Origin: Pampus argenteus
Taxonomy: Eukaryota > Chordata > Actinopteri > Scombriformes > Stromateidae
DNA: 64,000 nt
Reading direction: 5' to 3'
Assembly: GCA_036937835.1 (NCBI GenBank)
Contig: CM072860.1
Coordinates: forward strand, 5,907,001 to 5,971,000
Part shown: positions 24,501 through 36,305 of the stretch, in pieces
Layout: every line of letters begins with the position of its first letter
Numbering within the stretch: position 1 is the stretch's first letter
Program-made: the position numbers and the translations under genes
Notes under the pieces: model-generated
The model's input: the letters and a program-made list of their open reading frames with translations, nothing else
Database searches by the model: none
Told to the model about the DNA's origin: nothing

Positions 24501-24821
24501 AAAAGCTTTTAGTGGTGTGTGATGTCACAGTGACATCAAGTTGCCTTGGCAACAGTGAAGGGAGGCCCTTCATTTTCCCTCCCTCTTCCCTAACCACTCC
24601 CATCTGTTTTCCTTTCCCCTCCATTCTGCTCCTCTGGCAGCACAAAAAGCTTTTAGCTGAAAGGCAGCAGTGTGAGGGCACAAGATTGCTGACAGTTTTG
24701 AAATATGAGCCTCCAGGGAGGGGAAAAAAAAGAGAGCTGAGACCACGGGTATGTGTTTCCCTGGCAACAAGGCACTGGATTTGGTAGTCAGCCAAGACAC
24801 TGCTCCATTTAAAAGCTTTTA
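24501..24821. promoter_or_regulatory. msantd1 upstream element cluster: ATF/CREB palindrome, two RFX X-boxes, three AAAAGCTTTTA
   Basis: About 220-540 bases upstream of the msantd1 ATG lie several palindromic elements. A perfect 19-base inverted repeat TGATGTCACAGTGACATCA is at 24520-24538. One base later comes GTTGCCTTGGCAAC (24540-24553), a perfect RFX X-box. A second X-box, GTTTCCCTGGCAAC, is at 24755-24768. The palindrome-bearing 11-mer AAAAGCTTTTA occurs at 24501, 24645 and 24811. Families: CREB/ATF for the first element, RFX for the X-boxes. Function is inferred from motifs only. Confidence 0.55.
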
Positions 24822-26405
24822 ATAATAGACAAGACGTTTGAGACGGGGAGTGGATGGATTTGCTTGATCTGGCATGATGTAGAAGAGAGGAAAACACTTG
24901 CAGCCTGCAGTTTAGATCTGAAGGTTTTTCACTGGAAAACTGTGAAACATTTTATGTGGAAATGAGAGGGGGACAAAATGGCAACATGTGGTGATCAACC
25001 ATAGGCACCCTGGCAATGGAGCACAATATGCTGACTGCTGTAATCAGCTTCCTATTCATAGCTACGGGTAGTAGACAATGGACCCCTGCCGGTGGGGTTT
25101 CTCTGACCAGTTGGAGACCCCTCCTCCATTTAGATCCCTGCAAGGGGCAGATTTCCATCTACCCCCCATCTCAAGCACCAATTCTACCATAATATGTGCC
25201 CCACCCCACCCCCCTTGACTCTTTCTACCTTTCTCTCTCCCTCCTTATACATTCTCGTCTGTCTAAAAATATGTTTGCACCCCGGTCACATAATACATAA
25301 GCAGTAAAAACTACTCCCTCTTTTTTTCTATCATCCAGTTTATTTTCTGAAATGAGCAGAAATTGTAATGCAGTGTGATACAGGTCACTGATCCTTACTT
25401 CATCTTTATTAGTGCCACTAGTTGCTGTCGGCCCAGCTTAACTCAGTTTTGGCCTGATTAGAGCCCTTAACCCATCTGCTCCTCAGTAACCTGACAGGCG
25501 GTTGGTGCATTTTCATACCGTAAATTGGCAGCTTTGCCTGATCCATCACATCTGTCACTTAAGACAAATACTAAGCTCTGGCGTTGCAGAAATGGAAGAG
25601 GCAATGAAAGTTGGTGTGAAAGGTCTTTGTGTGTTTATTCTTCCCATTGCGCATTTCAAATATACGTGCCTCAAAATGTTAAGAAATTTGATTGGTGTGA
25701 CTTTTTTTTTTCTCGGTATGGCTTCATATTGCTCAACTGACTTTCTGAATGGTAACGTCAACATTATTTTTTTCGGGGTCATGATAGTAAGGGTAATTAA
25801 ACTAAAATAGAGGGATTTTACATAAAAATCCACTATATTAGTCTTAAATGTTTACATGAATACTCCTTATTTCAGTTATTTCACTATTATGGCTGTCTAC
25901 CAGCCCTCATCTCTTTCAGTATAATGACAGAATCCTCTCGCTGGGGTACATTATAATTGTGTTTTTTAGACTTTTCATTCATTAAGGTGGAGGTAATCCA
26001 GACTACTAATCCAGGAACCAGACTAATCTACAGATAATGCGTTGTTCATGTCTAGGGGTAGAAGTCAGTAATGTTGTGGGATCGAAGTGTATAACAAGGC
26101 CAACCAGCATACAGCTTTCTTTTTTTCATCTCAGTGTAAGAAAATTGTCAAAAACTGCTTTCTACAACGGTTATGAATCAATATGTATTATAATCCTATT
26201 TAGCATTGTGCCTTCTGAATGAACAAAACTACCGAAGTACGAGTATTATGCTGTTAAAAGTGAAACTCCATATGGAAACATGAAGTAACCCTGCAATAGT
26301 TCTGATTAAATGAAAGGACAAGCAACAGATGTTTATTATCTACAGTGGCTTTAAATCTTAAATTTGCAAAAAAAAAAAAAAAAAAAAAAGCAACAATGTT
26401 TTTGT
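24822..26405. other. Gene-free stretch between msantd1 and dtx4
   Basis: AT-rich intergenic sequence with no supported exon. It holds an A22 run at 26368-26389. This is where the rgs12/msantd1 block meets the dtx4 block. Confidence 0.5.
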
Positions 26406-27999
26406 TTTATTATTTATAATATTATAATGTTATCCATGTAGCATTCATGGTTTCAGATAATTTCATATGGTTCATAAGGTAGTGGAAACTGGCACATTTA
26501 TAGGCTTAAACCATACATAACTGGCATGAAATGAAAGAGTAAATGTTATCTCTCTTTGAACCTTAGAAAAAACGTTTAATGCAAATTTGTGCACATAAAA
26601 CACATACATACAGTACAGTGCATACAGAAAGTATCATAAAGTATAAATGCTTCTAACGTTGGCCTACATTAGTATGTTAATACATACCATTGTACATCTC
26701 TACCTCATTATAAACAGGTCCACAACAGACCAAATGCAAACTGACTGGACCACTTTGGCCAAAGCTGGATCCACAACGAGAGATAGTCTTTTGCACCTGC
26801 CCCAATGGCGAAAACTAAATAAGACAAAAACAACTGATGACCACAGTTTGTAGTGATTAGAGCATTTGAGGCTGGTGTGTGTCCTACACAAAAAATACAG
26901 TAGATACAAGCCGTCTGTTTCCTTTTGAGTGCCACACTAAGTAAAAAGCTCTGTGCAAATCTGAGCTGAGGCAGGAGGTCCAATCCTAATTTACTCCTCC
27001 TAAATGGGGGTATAATCCATAGTATTTTCTTCTATCAGTCTTTAACAATTAATGCAGATACAAGAAGACATAGAAAGCTATTAAATGCACCCATGCTCTG
27101 AGGGCAGAACAGTTAAGGAATGTCTGTTTGTGATCAAATACAAAATACTGAAAATGACGTTCAATACTTAAAGAAAAGGGTTGGTAAATGGCATATAAAC
27201 TGTCAGGCAAACTCTCTTTACCTCACATCTCTTATCTCGTCACACCTACACTCAAAAACAATACACCATATAAAACAAGATTTAAAATATAAAAAAAACA
27301 TGATATAATGGAAACAATATTGTATAATATATCAAGTATTCATAATATACAACAATACAATTTAAAAATCAAACCTAAAAAGGAATGTAGTTCTGGAAAA
27401 GTACCACTAGAGGTCAGCAAATATCCATGCTCAGATATCCAGTTATACACATGAAATATTTATCTGCAGTGAGAAGTTACTTCTGCTTGTGGGCTAACAC
27501 TTAAAAAAAAAACCCTACAGATCCCACTTCTTTTCTTCCATTCAATTCCACATAGCAGCAGTAGTGGTAAACACTTTATCATTTCTGCAAAATTCACTTA
27601 GTTTACATTCTTGATATGAAGTCTCACAGTATGAATGTTTTTTTGTTTTTTTTTTAATCTAACATTGACTCGTATGTGCACAGTGGTCTCAAATGTCTCA
27701 TTCAATAACATCTCCGATCTTGACACTGTTACTGCATCGAAAAAAGAAAAAAAAAGATTTCGCCCCTATCGAAACTGACGACTCATGCAGTCGTAAGAGA
27801 AATTCTAATCTCAGCGAATTCTGCTGAAAAACCTCCGGTTCTTGTTTAGAGTTTTTGAAGTTGAAAATCTCTGGTTGTAAAAGTGTTCCCACTTCCTATT
27901 TCTCAGGTTGGACTTTTGAAAAAATAATACATCCAGTTGTGGATTGTGTGATTACAGACTCCAGCCTGGTTTTCTCTTTGTTCCTGGGCGTCTCTGTGT
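26406..27999 (-). other. dtx4: Probable 3' untranslated region of dtx4
   Basis: Downstream of the dtx4 stop codon the minus strand stays AT-rich without coding frames. An AATAAA lies at 26411-26406, another near 26343. Length about 1.6 kb if this end is used. The exact end is uncertain. Confidence 0.35.
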
Positions 28000-30900
28000 T
28001 TAGTCTCTGGGTAGACACTCCTCCTCGGTGATGCCCTGAGCTTTGAGCTCCTCGAGAACGTTGTCCAAGTGGCCGGGGTCAGGGTAGCCATGGCCTGTCA
28101 GGTTGGAACCGAACTCTGTCTTGTGGTGCACCTCATTCCAAATGACTGTGTCGGACTCGCCGGTGGTGCTGGATGTGCCCACAGAGAAAATAAGCCGCCG
28201 GTCCCATGCCACCAGAAGCAACCTCAGAACCTAGACAGAAAGATTGAGGATAACACTTTTATCATGTGTTACCTTCAAACCACACATGAGGTCAAAAAGA
28301 GGAGTTGTGTCCTCAATTTACCTTGCGTCCCTTCTCGCTGTCAGGGAGGTAGCAGTGTCTGGGGAACCCGCGGGCAGTGAAGGGTTTGCCTGGGTTTGGG
28401 TGCTCTGGGCCCTGAAGAGAAAGAAACATCATAACGTCATCTGAGCAAAGCCAGTAGCCTGCTGTGTTTACATCAAATTGGTTTCACGTATACATTGATA
28501 ACCTGACTTTACCTGGATGCCAGGAGGGACGTTGTAAATGATGCGGATGGTTTTGCAGTCAGGATGGCCGGGCAGTGAGTGGGGGATAACGTGGTACTCC
28601 ATCTTGCCAGGGGGCTGGTTGCCAGTCTTGACCCCGTAGATGGTCTTACAGGTGGGGCACTGCAGGCTGCCATCCTTGTTGCCGTTGTTGTACATAGCAA
28701 CAAGGCACTGGAGGTGGTACTGATGACCACACTGGGCTAGCCGTCCCACCGACTCAGCCCGGGAGATGCCTCCAACGCCGGGGCCTTTGTACCCTGATGG
28801 TCCAACCAGAGCCTCCATGCAGATGGTGCAGTCCTGAGTTAGGTACAAGTACAATTTATGTCTTGTCCAATATGATATAGGATGATAGGATGATGATACA
28901 TTCTTTGATTGCTTCTGAAATGTTGTCATGTTTCAACTGGTGGGTCAAAACCATCCTGAAGGAGAACTCACCTCCTCAGGGGGATTGCGGACTTTCTGCA
29001 GGTATCTCTTCACCACCTCCTCAGGGGTCTTGCCTGCGAGATGGAAAACCACAAAATATGACAATTTGTTTATGACCATATGCTGTTTCCATGTGGGTGA
29101 AAAAGGGTGGGTTTTTTTAAAATCATCAACAAACCTACCTTTGCGGGCCTGTTTCTTGGTGGTCTTGCGACAGCAGTGGCCCAGGCCGGGTACAGGTTTG
29201 ATGTCGCTCTTGCTGACAGGTGGAGGATGGAGCACCAGCTTAGGAGGGCGCGTCAGGCAGACAGGAAGTCCTGCTGCACTCATTAGGATGCCTGTAATGC
29301 CTGGAAACAACAACCAAAACCTGGTCAGTGGAGTTACTGAAATACCAGTTAAATCTTGTCTGTAGGGTAGTAAACCAGAGCAAATGTGTTTATCTTTACC
29401 TGCCAGTGCAGGATGCACAGGGCTCGATCCATTCAGGTTCTTCACTGGAACCGTTGGCACTCTGAAACACAAAAGAAAAACAAACTTAAATTAACGTACA
29501 CATCGCTGACACACTAAAAGCAGACACACAGCTGGCCCGGTCACACTTCATTCCAAGATTTAAGGCATCAAAATCTGATGAGTCACCTGTAAAGAGGACG
29601 CAGCATATGCTAGTTTCTAGTTCAACGCGTCAGCAGGTTAAGAAGCTTTTGCCAAGTCATGTAGAGAAACAAACAGACGTTGCTCATCACGCCTTGGCAC
29701 GCTGTCCTATAATGCCAGGTAGGACTTCCCGCTGTGTGAGGCTTAAGATTAGGATGCGTATGACAGTGCTAGACGTTTGGCTGCTTGTTTTTGCTGTTCT
29801 TGAGTACACATACATCTGAAGAAATTAAATTACCTACAACTTTGAAGGAAAATCAATTCATTTCCATTTTCTAGCCACATAATTAAAGCTTTGATTTTAG
29901 CATCTATTTTCAAAAAAAGCTACTCCACATATCAGCCGAATGAGCCCATTTTTTAAATAAATAAATAAATAAATAAAATGTTAATATGCTCATTAACAGG
30001 TGAAAAAAAACAGAAGAACATAAGCAGAAGAACACCTCTGCTATGACCGCAGTTAAAAGTGTGTACTTACGGTCTGCCAGTTTTGATAATAGTCATATTT
30101 CCTGCTTGAAATCACCAAAGATCACAGACACAGCTCAAGATATTCCAGCAACAATTTCCACTAGCTTCTTAAGTCTTCTCCTTCTTTTTTTTTTTTTCTG
30201 TCTCTCTTCCTCGCGCTATCCCTGCGTCAGGACTTGTGTGTTGGTGTCACGTCTCCTTCCTCTTTTATAGGGCTAATCCACCTGTTTCCATCTGTTGACT
30301 GAACTCTGGTTGTAGGCCAGAGATTCGTCACAGGAGGGATTACCTGTCCCATGTTACCACGTCACACTGCACCATAAGGCTGACACACACGAACACACAC
30401 ACACACACACAACTGTATACCAACATGCAGTTATTACAATATGTCCACATGCGGACATTAAGATTTAGGATTTTAATACTTAGTGAATAACATAACAAAT
30501 CAAAACTATCAATTAATACTGACCTCTGTAGTGTAATAAAGTGTACCACCTGTAGTACTTATGGTCATTTATTTACTGTCATTTCTGTTCTGTCTTTTTT
30601 TTTTTTTTTTTTTTTATTGTTTATACTTTAAGCACTTTAAGCATACATATATCTTTTTCTGCATGTATTTTCCCTCCCTTCCGCTTTTGTAAAGCTCGTT
30701 GTACTTTGTATCTTTTAAGAGTCACTGTACTGTACAGTTCAGATAATGGACAATCTGATTACACTGGACTCACAGGACATGCTGGCTGACCGGGACAAAC
30801 CTGAGCATGAGCAGAATGAATGACATCTATGTGCCAGACAGAGAAAAAAAAGGTGAATGATATGATGATTCAAGAAGGGTTGGTGAAAAACAGAGAAAGG

Positions 30901-33900
30901 GTGGGAAACAAGCTGAGGTGAGAAGTGTTAGTGTCACGTTTTTTGTGATCCCTGGCTAATCTAGTGGCTTTAGAGCAGCCTCCATCTGGACTGCTGGATG
31001 ATGGAAAGCTGCAGCATATGGCAACACTTACCTACATTTGCACGTATGCTTTGTGACTACAAACATACATCTTGAATCAAGTCTGATTTTAAAAAAAGGA
31101 TAAATCTTTGAAGCGTTGTAGTCAGAAATGATGGTTTTGTGTGACACAAAACACAAAAGCCGCAAATTACAAAAGAAAGAGCTGCAACAGGTGTGTGGAC
31201 CAACTGTGGCAACTCTTGTCACTGTGATAATCTGTGACGTTGGAGACCCCTCAGTGTTTAACGTTTCACTTAGAAACCATCTGGCTCCTTTTCACTGAAG
31301 GGGAAACCATGAATTCACTGATCCAACTGCTAAAAAAAAACACAAGCTTCAATTATATTTACAATAATTATATGTTACAATCGTCACTACTGCCTTTTCA
31401 GAGCGTTTTTGTTTTCTTCAGTTTCGGAGTGTATGTCGATTCATACATAACATGAGATTAGCTCCCATCAGATCAGAGTGTTTTAGCATCTTTCAGCCCA
31501 TTCTTTAGTTTTTCAGACATTCAACTTTAATATTTCGATTCACTCTCACCGCTCTTATCAAATTGGTTTCCAGGAGCAGCAGGCAGCAGTTTTCCATGAA
31601 TAAAAACTCACTGTACACTACCTGTGCAGCACCAAACACACATAAATAGACAGATATATACTTTCTCTTTGCCAAAAATGTAAAATTAAACTGAGGACAA
31701 CATTAATTTTATCACAGCTGTGGTTGTTGCATTTTGAGGCCTTGGCCCCTTGATTTCAAAGTAATATGTAAACTCTGAGTCATTGTTTTATTTTAATTAT
31801 ACCAAATTGAAACCAGTGCGATTCTGTAGAAATAAATGAAACTACAATAGTTGTCTATGTATTTAAATCTCAACTTTAGGACTGCGATAGTTTTGAATTT
31901 GGGGATAAGGCAGTAAGATGATGACAGCAGGAGCATTAAGTGGAGATTGAGCTAAGAACAAGAAGAAGGGCGAGCAGCAGAGAGGAGAGAATCCAAGGCT
32001 GACGGGATCAGAAAGACTCTTCAACTGTGACGTTGGTGGTTTTACTGCAGCACCAGGTGCAAGCATCAGCTGGACAGAAGAGCACTCTCACCTGATATGT
32101 TGAAGGAATAGGTCAGTCATACAGCTCACCTGACACAAAATACAGAGATTACTGAAGCAGGGAATATTAAGCCTGCGGTATTTGGTATTAATCCGAGGCT
32201 TAGCTGCTGCTTAACTGCTGTTTTCTAGAAGTTATTTCAGCTAATGCGAGGGTTCAGAAAGTTGGGCTACCACGCCAGGCCACTGTTGGGTTGGCTTATA
32301 TGGAAATTACCCTCAACATGTGTTGTAGCCACACATGCCTGTTCTAAACAAATGTATTCTGGGATCTTCTTTCAGTGAGACTAAATGATTGTGAGGAAAA
32401 ATATGTTATAAAACAGAAAGGCTGTAATTTTAATCTGATGAAATCTAGATGCTAAACTTTGTAATATCTCCAAAAGTCTTCTCTGAAACATCAGTGCGTG
32501 TCTGTACTTTCCAGACATTTTACTGACTAGCGCCCTCTGGCTACGGTACCTGGACACTGTGACCTCCTTCAGTAACATATAGTTGTGCCAAAGACCTGTC
32601 AAAGCTAGTCAATCAAAACCTCACTCCATATATACTGTATATATATATCAAGCCCATAATTTGCATAGTCAGAACCTGTATCACCTAGACTCAAGGTTTT
32701 AATCAGAGTTATACATCTTCTGCTTCACAATGGTTGCTAAGGTTACCAACTCAAGCGTCATCCACACACGCTTTTCTAATTCCCAGAGGCCCCCCAATTG
32801 TTTGCATGAAAACTATATACAAACTAGATATATGGATAAACTACATGTGTGTGTGAGTGAGTGTTTGTGTTTGTAAAGCAAATCTGCCATTAATTGGATG
32901 CATGAAAATGTCTGAAAACACCAGAGAGCTCAGCTTGTTCAGTATGAATGCTCTTCATTGTTTTTCCATGAAAATGAGCGAGTCTGATGGACTTTGTCAC
33001 AAAGATTAAAGGCTCATGAATGTTAATGAGTGCTGATGTGAGACAATGTGTAACAAGAGCTTCAAACAAACTGGGAATTCCTTCCTACATTGATTTTTCC
33101 TACAATTCTGTTCAGTTGAGCTGATATACAGTATTATAATGAGTGATCTAATCTTTGGGAACATTTCATTTGAATAATACATTAAATATTCATTCCTATT
33201 CCTAATATTTTGCCCCCATTATGTAACGTTAATGGGGTGGACAAAATATCAGTAACACCTTTCAATATAATGCACTCCAGTATACCACCAACACAACAAA
33301 AACTGCAAACATGCTGGTGAACTACAGTGGTTGTCTACTCACCCAGAGGCAATAAGAGCACGTGACTGAGCCATGGCGATACGCTGCAGTGCAGGTCGGC
33401 TCAGCCCTGCCAGGCTGGACCGGGGTGGCAGAGGGGCAGCACCAGACGAAGACACTGGGCCCAGGACGCGGGCAGAAGGCGAGGGCGTGCAGGTGGAGGC
33501 AGCTGTGGAGATGAGAGGTGGACCTGGAGCCGGCGCGGCAGGGGTGGAGCAGGAAGCAGAGAGGGAGGATGAGGTGGAGGGGTGAGAGGAAGAGATGGCT
33601 ATAGCTGGGAGTGTGGTGGAAGGTGGAGGAGGAGGTGGTGGAGGAGGGGGCAGTGGTGGAGGAGGAGGACGGGTGGAGGAGATAGAGAGGGCGGCGGTGG
33701 CTGAGCCAAGAAGGGAAAGAGAGTGGGTGAAGCCTCCTCCGATGCCAAGGCCGGTATTGCCAACACCGCTACCACCAACGATACCTACACCTCCTGCACT
33801 GCCCATACCACCGACACTAAAGCCACCTGTCGCCCCAACTATGGACGTCCTGTGTGGGGAAAGTGACCGTGACAGAGTCGGAGGCCGAGGCAGGGTTAGT

Positions 33901-36305
33901 GAGTACGACCCTCCCAGGATTGGATGGCTGTTTATTTTGGGACTCGGTGGCTTTGTCTGTGGAGGTCTCCGACCCAGAGTGTGAGCAGTCGACATGGTGC
34001 CTGCTTTGACACTCAGCACCAACATACACTGTTGACAGGCACAGGGCTGCCCCAAAGAGGTGATGGCTGAAGCAGGGAGCGCCCCGCTGGGATACGCACT
34101 CCCGTTTCCAGTCCCACTGCTGCTCATCCTGATCCCCATGCCTACTCCAGACACATCCACCCCCAGCAGTCCTCCGTGGCCGGGCATGGACGTAGGCCCC
34201 CAGGCGTGGTGGGATTTGGGTAGTGGCCCAGACACCAGCGGGTAAGCCAGGTCAGAGCGGCGCTGAATGCGTCGGCAGCGCTGCGTCTGTCCGTTGATTT
34301 GTGTCATACTTTCGAAGTCAATGAGGTAGCAGAAACCCAGCGGAGCCAGGTCCAGCCAGGGCTGCTGACGATCCCGTGCCGCCTGGATTGCGATGCCCAC
34401 GTCTGTGTCGTATGCCGTCCAACTGCCAGCGTCGTTCTCCCACTCCCACAACCAGCCCTGGCCTGGCGCTGAGGTGGGGTCGTAGAAGCTACGTCGTACC
34501 GGTCGAAGGGTACCTGAAGAGAGGGTCACAACATGTACGCACAAAATATACAAGCACATTATGAAGACGTCAACCTGGTGTGACACCTGTTAGATGTCTC
34601 AACACAATATCAGTGGAGATTTCTTGACATCTGTAAGACTTCTTTTGTAACTATAAAGTCTGAAGTGTATATTGAGCAATCATGATGTTGAAAATGATGA
34701 GAGGCATATGCAAAAAGAGGTAAATGACTACGCCACCATTTGCTGTGTGGACAAGTAGATTTACAACCCTAACGAATTCAACATATCATGTGTTTGCTTG
34801 CTAAGAATTTGGGCAAACAGGTTGCCCCTGGTAACAGCACACCATGTTCTGAATTCTGATTGGCTGGCAGCCTTGATCCGACCCAAAGCTGGCTGTGTTT
34901 GCTTTCCCAGGGTGTCCAGAGAAACTCTACAATGTCCTCATACTGTAAAGCCTTTCCACATCAAATCCTGTGTCTGGAACACAAAGGGTTGCAAGAATTT
35001 CACTTGGGAGATGGGTGAGCGTCACGTGAGAGGTTAAATCTTTTAGGGAACATGAAGCAGAAATGTAACATACCGAATGACTGTTACTATAACTCAAAAT
35101 TGTTGTACAACTGAGTATTTAAATGTAGGATCAAGCATACAAATCAACATATCTGAAGCCACCAGAATACACAACAAAACAATTTCACACATGAGCCAAC
35201 TTATATAGAAACCATTACAAAGAAAAATGGAATTGAAATTTGTGCCATACAGTAGTCGTGGCACGGGATGAGACAACACAAGAGTTCATTCATAAAATCC
35301 ACCCCTGTCGACCCCATTTCATCAATGACATCAGACTCCTGAAATTCCTCCCCACCTTCCTCCCCCTCTCCTATTTAGTTTGGGGCGCCCTGTCTACCCC
35401 CCCCCCCCCCCCCCACTTCAGCCTCTGCTGGGTTTGTAAAACAAACTGCACAAAACCTTTGTCAGCCAATGTTGAGAGAGAAGGTCAATGTTGGGGTCTC
35501 TGCCAAAATTAGACATCTGACAATTCTCTTCTTTGTCTTACCGCGCCCTGCTTGGCTCTCCTCTACAAAGCTACTTCTCATGTCCACATAAAAGACTGCA
35601 GTAGAGATGATGGTGTTTGCAGTAAAATGTTTATTGTCGGTGACTATGACTGGACACTTCAGCTGCCACTGTGGCCTAGGTGCCAAATGCAAACACACAC
35701 ATACACACACATACACATATGCACAAGTCAGAATGACTCACTTTACCATTGAATACTGACATCTTTTCAAAATCATGTAAAACACTCCCCACCATTTAAT
35801 CATGAAATAATGAAGAAGAAGAACCTATGGGAGATTTGGGGCTCTAAAATAAGAACAATTGCATTTATGTCACTGCACAAGCAAATATTTAAATCCTGCA
35901 GAGATGAGAAGCAACTTAGCAGCAAAACACTGCCAACTAAAGCATCAGCTTCTGGAGAAGAATCACCATTGGGGCTTAAAAAATAAAAAGTAGACATACA
36001 TGAATAAAAAAGGCCTCCACCTCAGGCCCGGCTACACCGTTACACCCTCTGCTGTGTGTGTGTGTGTGTCTGCCTGCCTCCCCTGTTTGCTCCTCACCTG
36101 TGTCTTGTCGGAACTGGTGCATGGAATGCAAATCGATGATGTAGGGCGAGAGGCGAGAGTCCACCTGGCCGAGGACGACACTACCACACCGCGGGTCGCT
36201 CCGGATGACTGCCTCGATGTGATGACAGACAGCCGGGCTGTAGGGCCGCCAGCGTCCGTGCTCGTTCAGCCATTCCCATACCACTACGGCGGATGCTAGT
36301 AACAT
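28000..36305 (-). CDS. dtx4: Deltex-family E3 ubiquitin ligase (DTX4)
   Basis: Eight exons: 36305-36098, 34513-33343, 29461-29400, 29300-29139, 29033-28972, 28833-28513, 28411-28322 and 28230-28000. They give 768 residues with all phases matching. Deltex ligases regulate Notch and, for DTX4, innate signalling through TBK1. Exon 1 encodes WWE domain 1 (MLLASAVVVWEWLNEHGRWR). Exon 2 starts WWE domain 2 (WLWEWENDAGSWTAYD), which binds Notch ankyrin repeats or ADP-ribose. A long Pro/Gly/Ser linker with a polyproline run follows. Exon 6 holds the RING finger (CTIC, CGHQYHLQC, CPTC). Exons 6-8 hold the Deltex C-terminal domain (HPDCKTIRI, WNEVHHKTEFGSN, GHGYPD). The N-terminus MLLASAVVV and the VPVKNLNGSSPVHPALAG stretch point to DTX4 rather than DTX1. 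About 150 residues longer than the human protein as I recall it, all in the linker. Confidence 0.93.
30071..30096 (-). CDS. dtx4: dtx4 alternative first coding exon (WWE-less form)
   Basis: Inside dtx4 intron 2 the minus strand reads ATG and eight codons plus two bases, MTIIKTGR-CC, then a consensus donor GTAAGTAC at 30070. Exon 3 of dtx4 begins with A, so the junction codon is CCA and the protein continues MTIIKTGRP-VPTVPVKNL in frame. The product would have 317 residues: linker, RING and Deltex C-terminal domain, without both WWE domains. The ATG has A at -3, and no earlier ATG lies between it and the upstream TATA box. Not proved without transcripts. Confidence 0.65.
30097..30269 (-). promoter_or_regulatory. 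Internal dtx4 TATA promoter and leader
   Basis: TATAAAA stands at 30269-30263 on the minus strand, within ggattagccctataaaag. A start about 30 bases downstream (near 30238) would give a leader of about 140 bases with no ATG before the one at 30096. E-box-like CAGGTG and CAGATG lie just upstream of the TATA box (30280-30300). The main dtx4 start upstream of 36305 shows no comparable TATA box, so this looks like a separately regulated promoter. Confidence 0.55.
30270..33342. other. dtx4 intron 2, distal part
   Basis: Intron between the WWE exon and exon 3. It holds AT-rich sequence, a T21-type run near 30596-30616 and an AC run near 30393-30412. No further exon is supported. Confidence 0.5.
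34514..36097. other. dtx4 intron 1
   Basis: Holds a C18 run (35397-35414), a perfect-arm RFX-like X-box with a three-base spacer, GTTGCCCCTGGTAAC at 34821-34835, and a TG run at 36053-36069. No exon seen. Confidence 0.5.
35397..35414 (+). repeat. Poly-C run, 18 bases
   Basis: Uninterrupted C18 in dtx4 intron 1. Confidence 0.9.

Noticed and set aside
24499..24897. 132-codon minus frame upstream of msantd1
   Set aside because: Overlaps the regulatory cluster, no recognisable protein and no acceptor leading to msantd1 in phase.
26611..26640. AGTGCATACAGAAAGTAT, resembling the end of a Tc1-like transposon
   Set aside because: Only about 18 bases match; no inverted repeat or transposase nearby.
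33595..33984. 129-codon plus frame rich in glycine
   Set aside because: Antisense of the proline/glycine-rich linker of dtx4.
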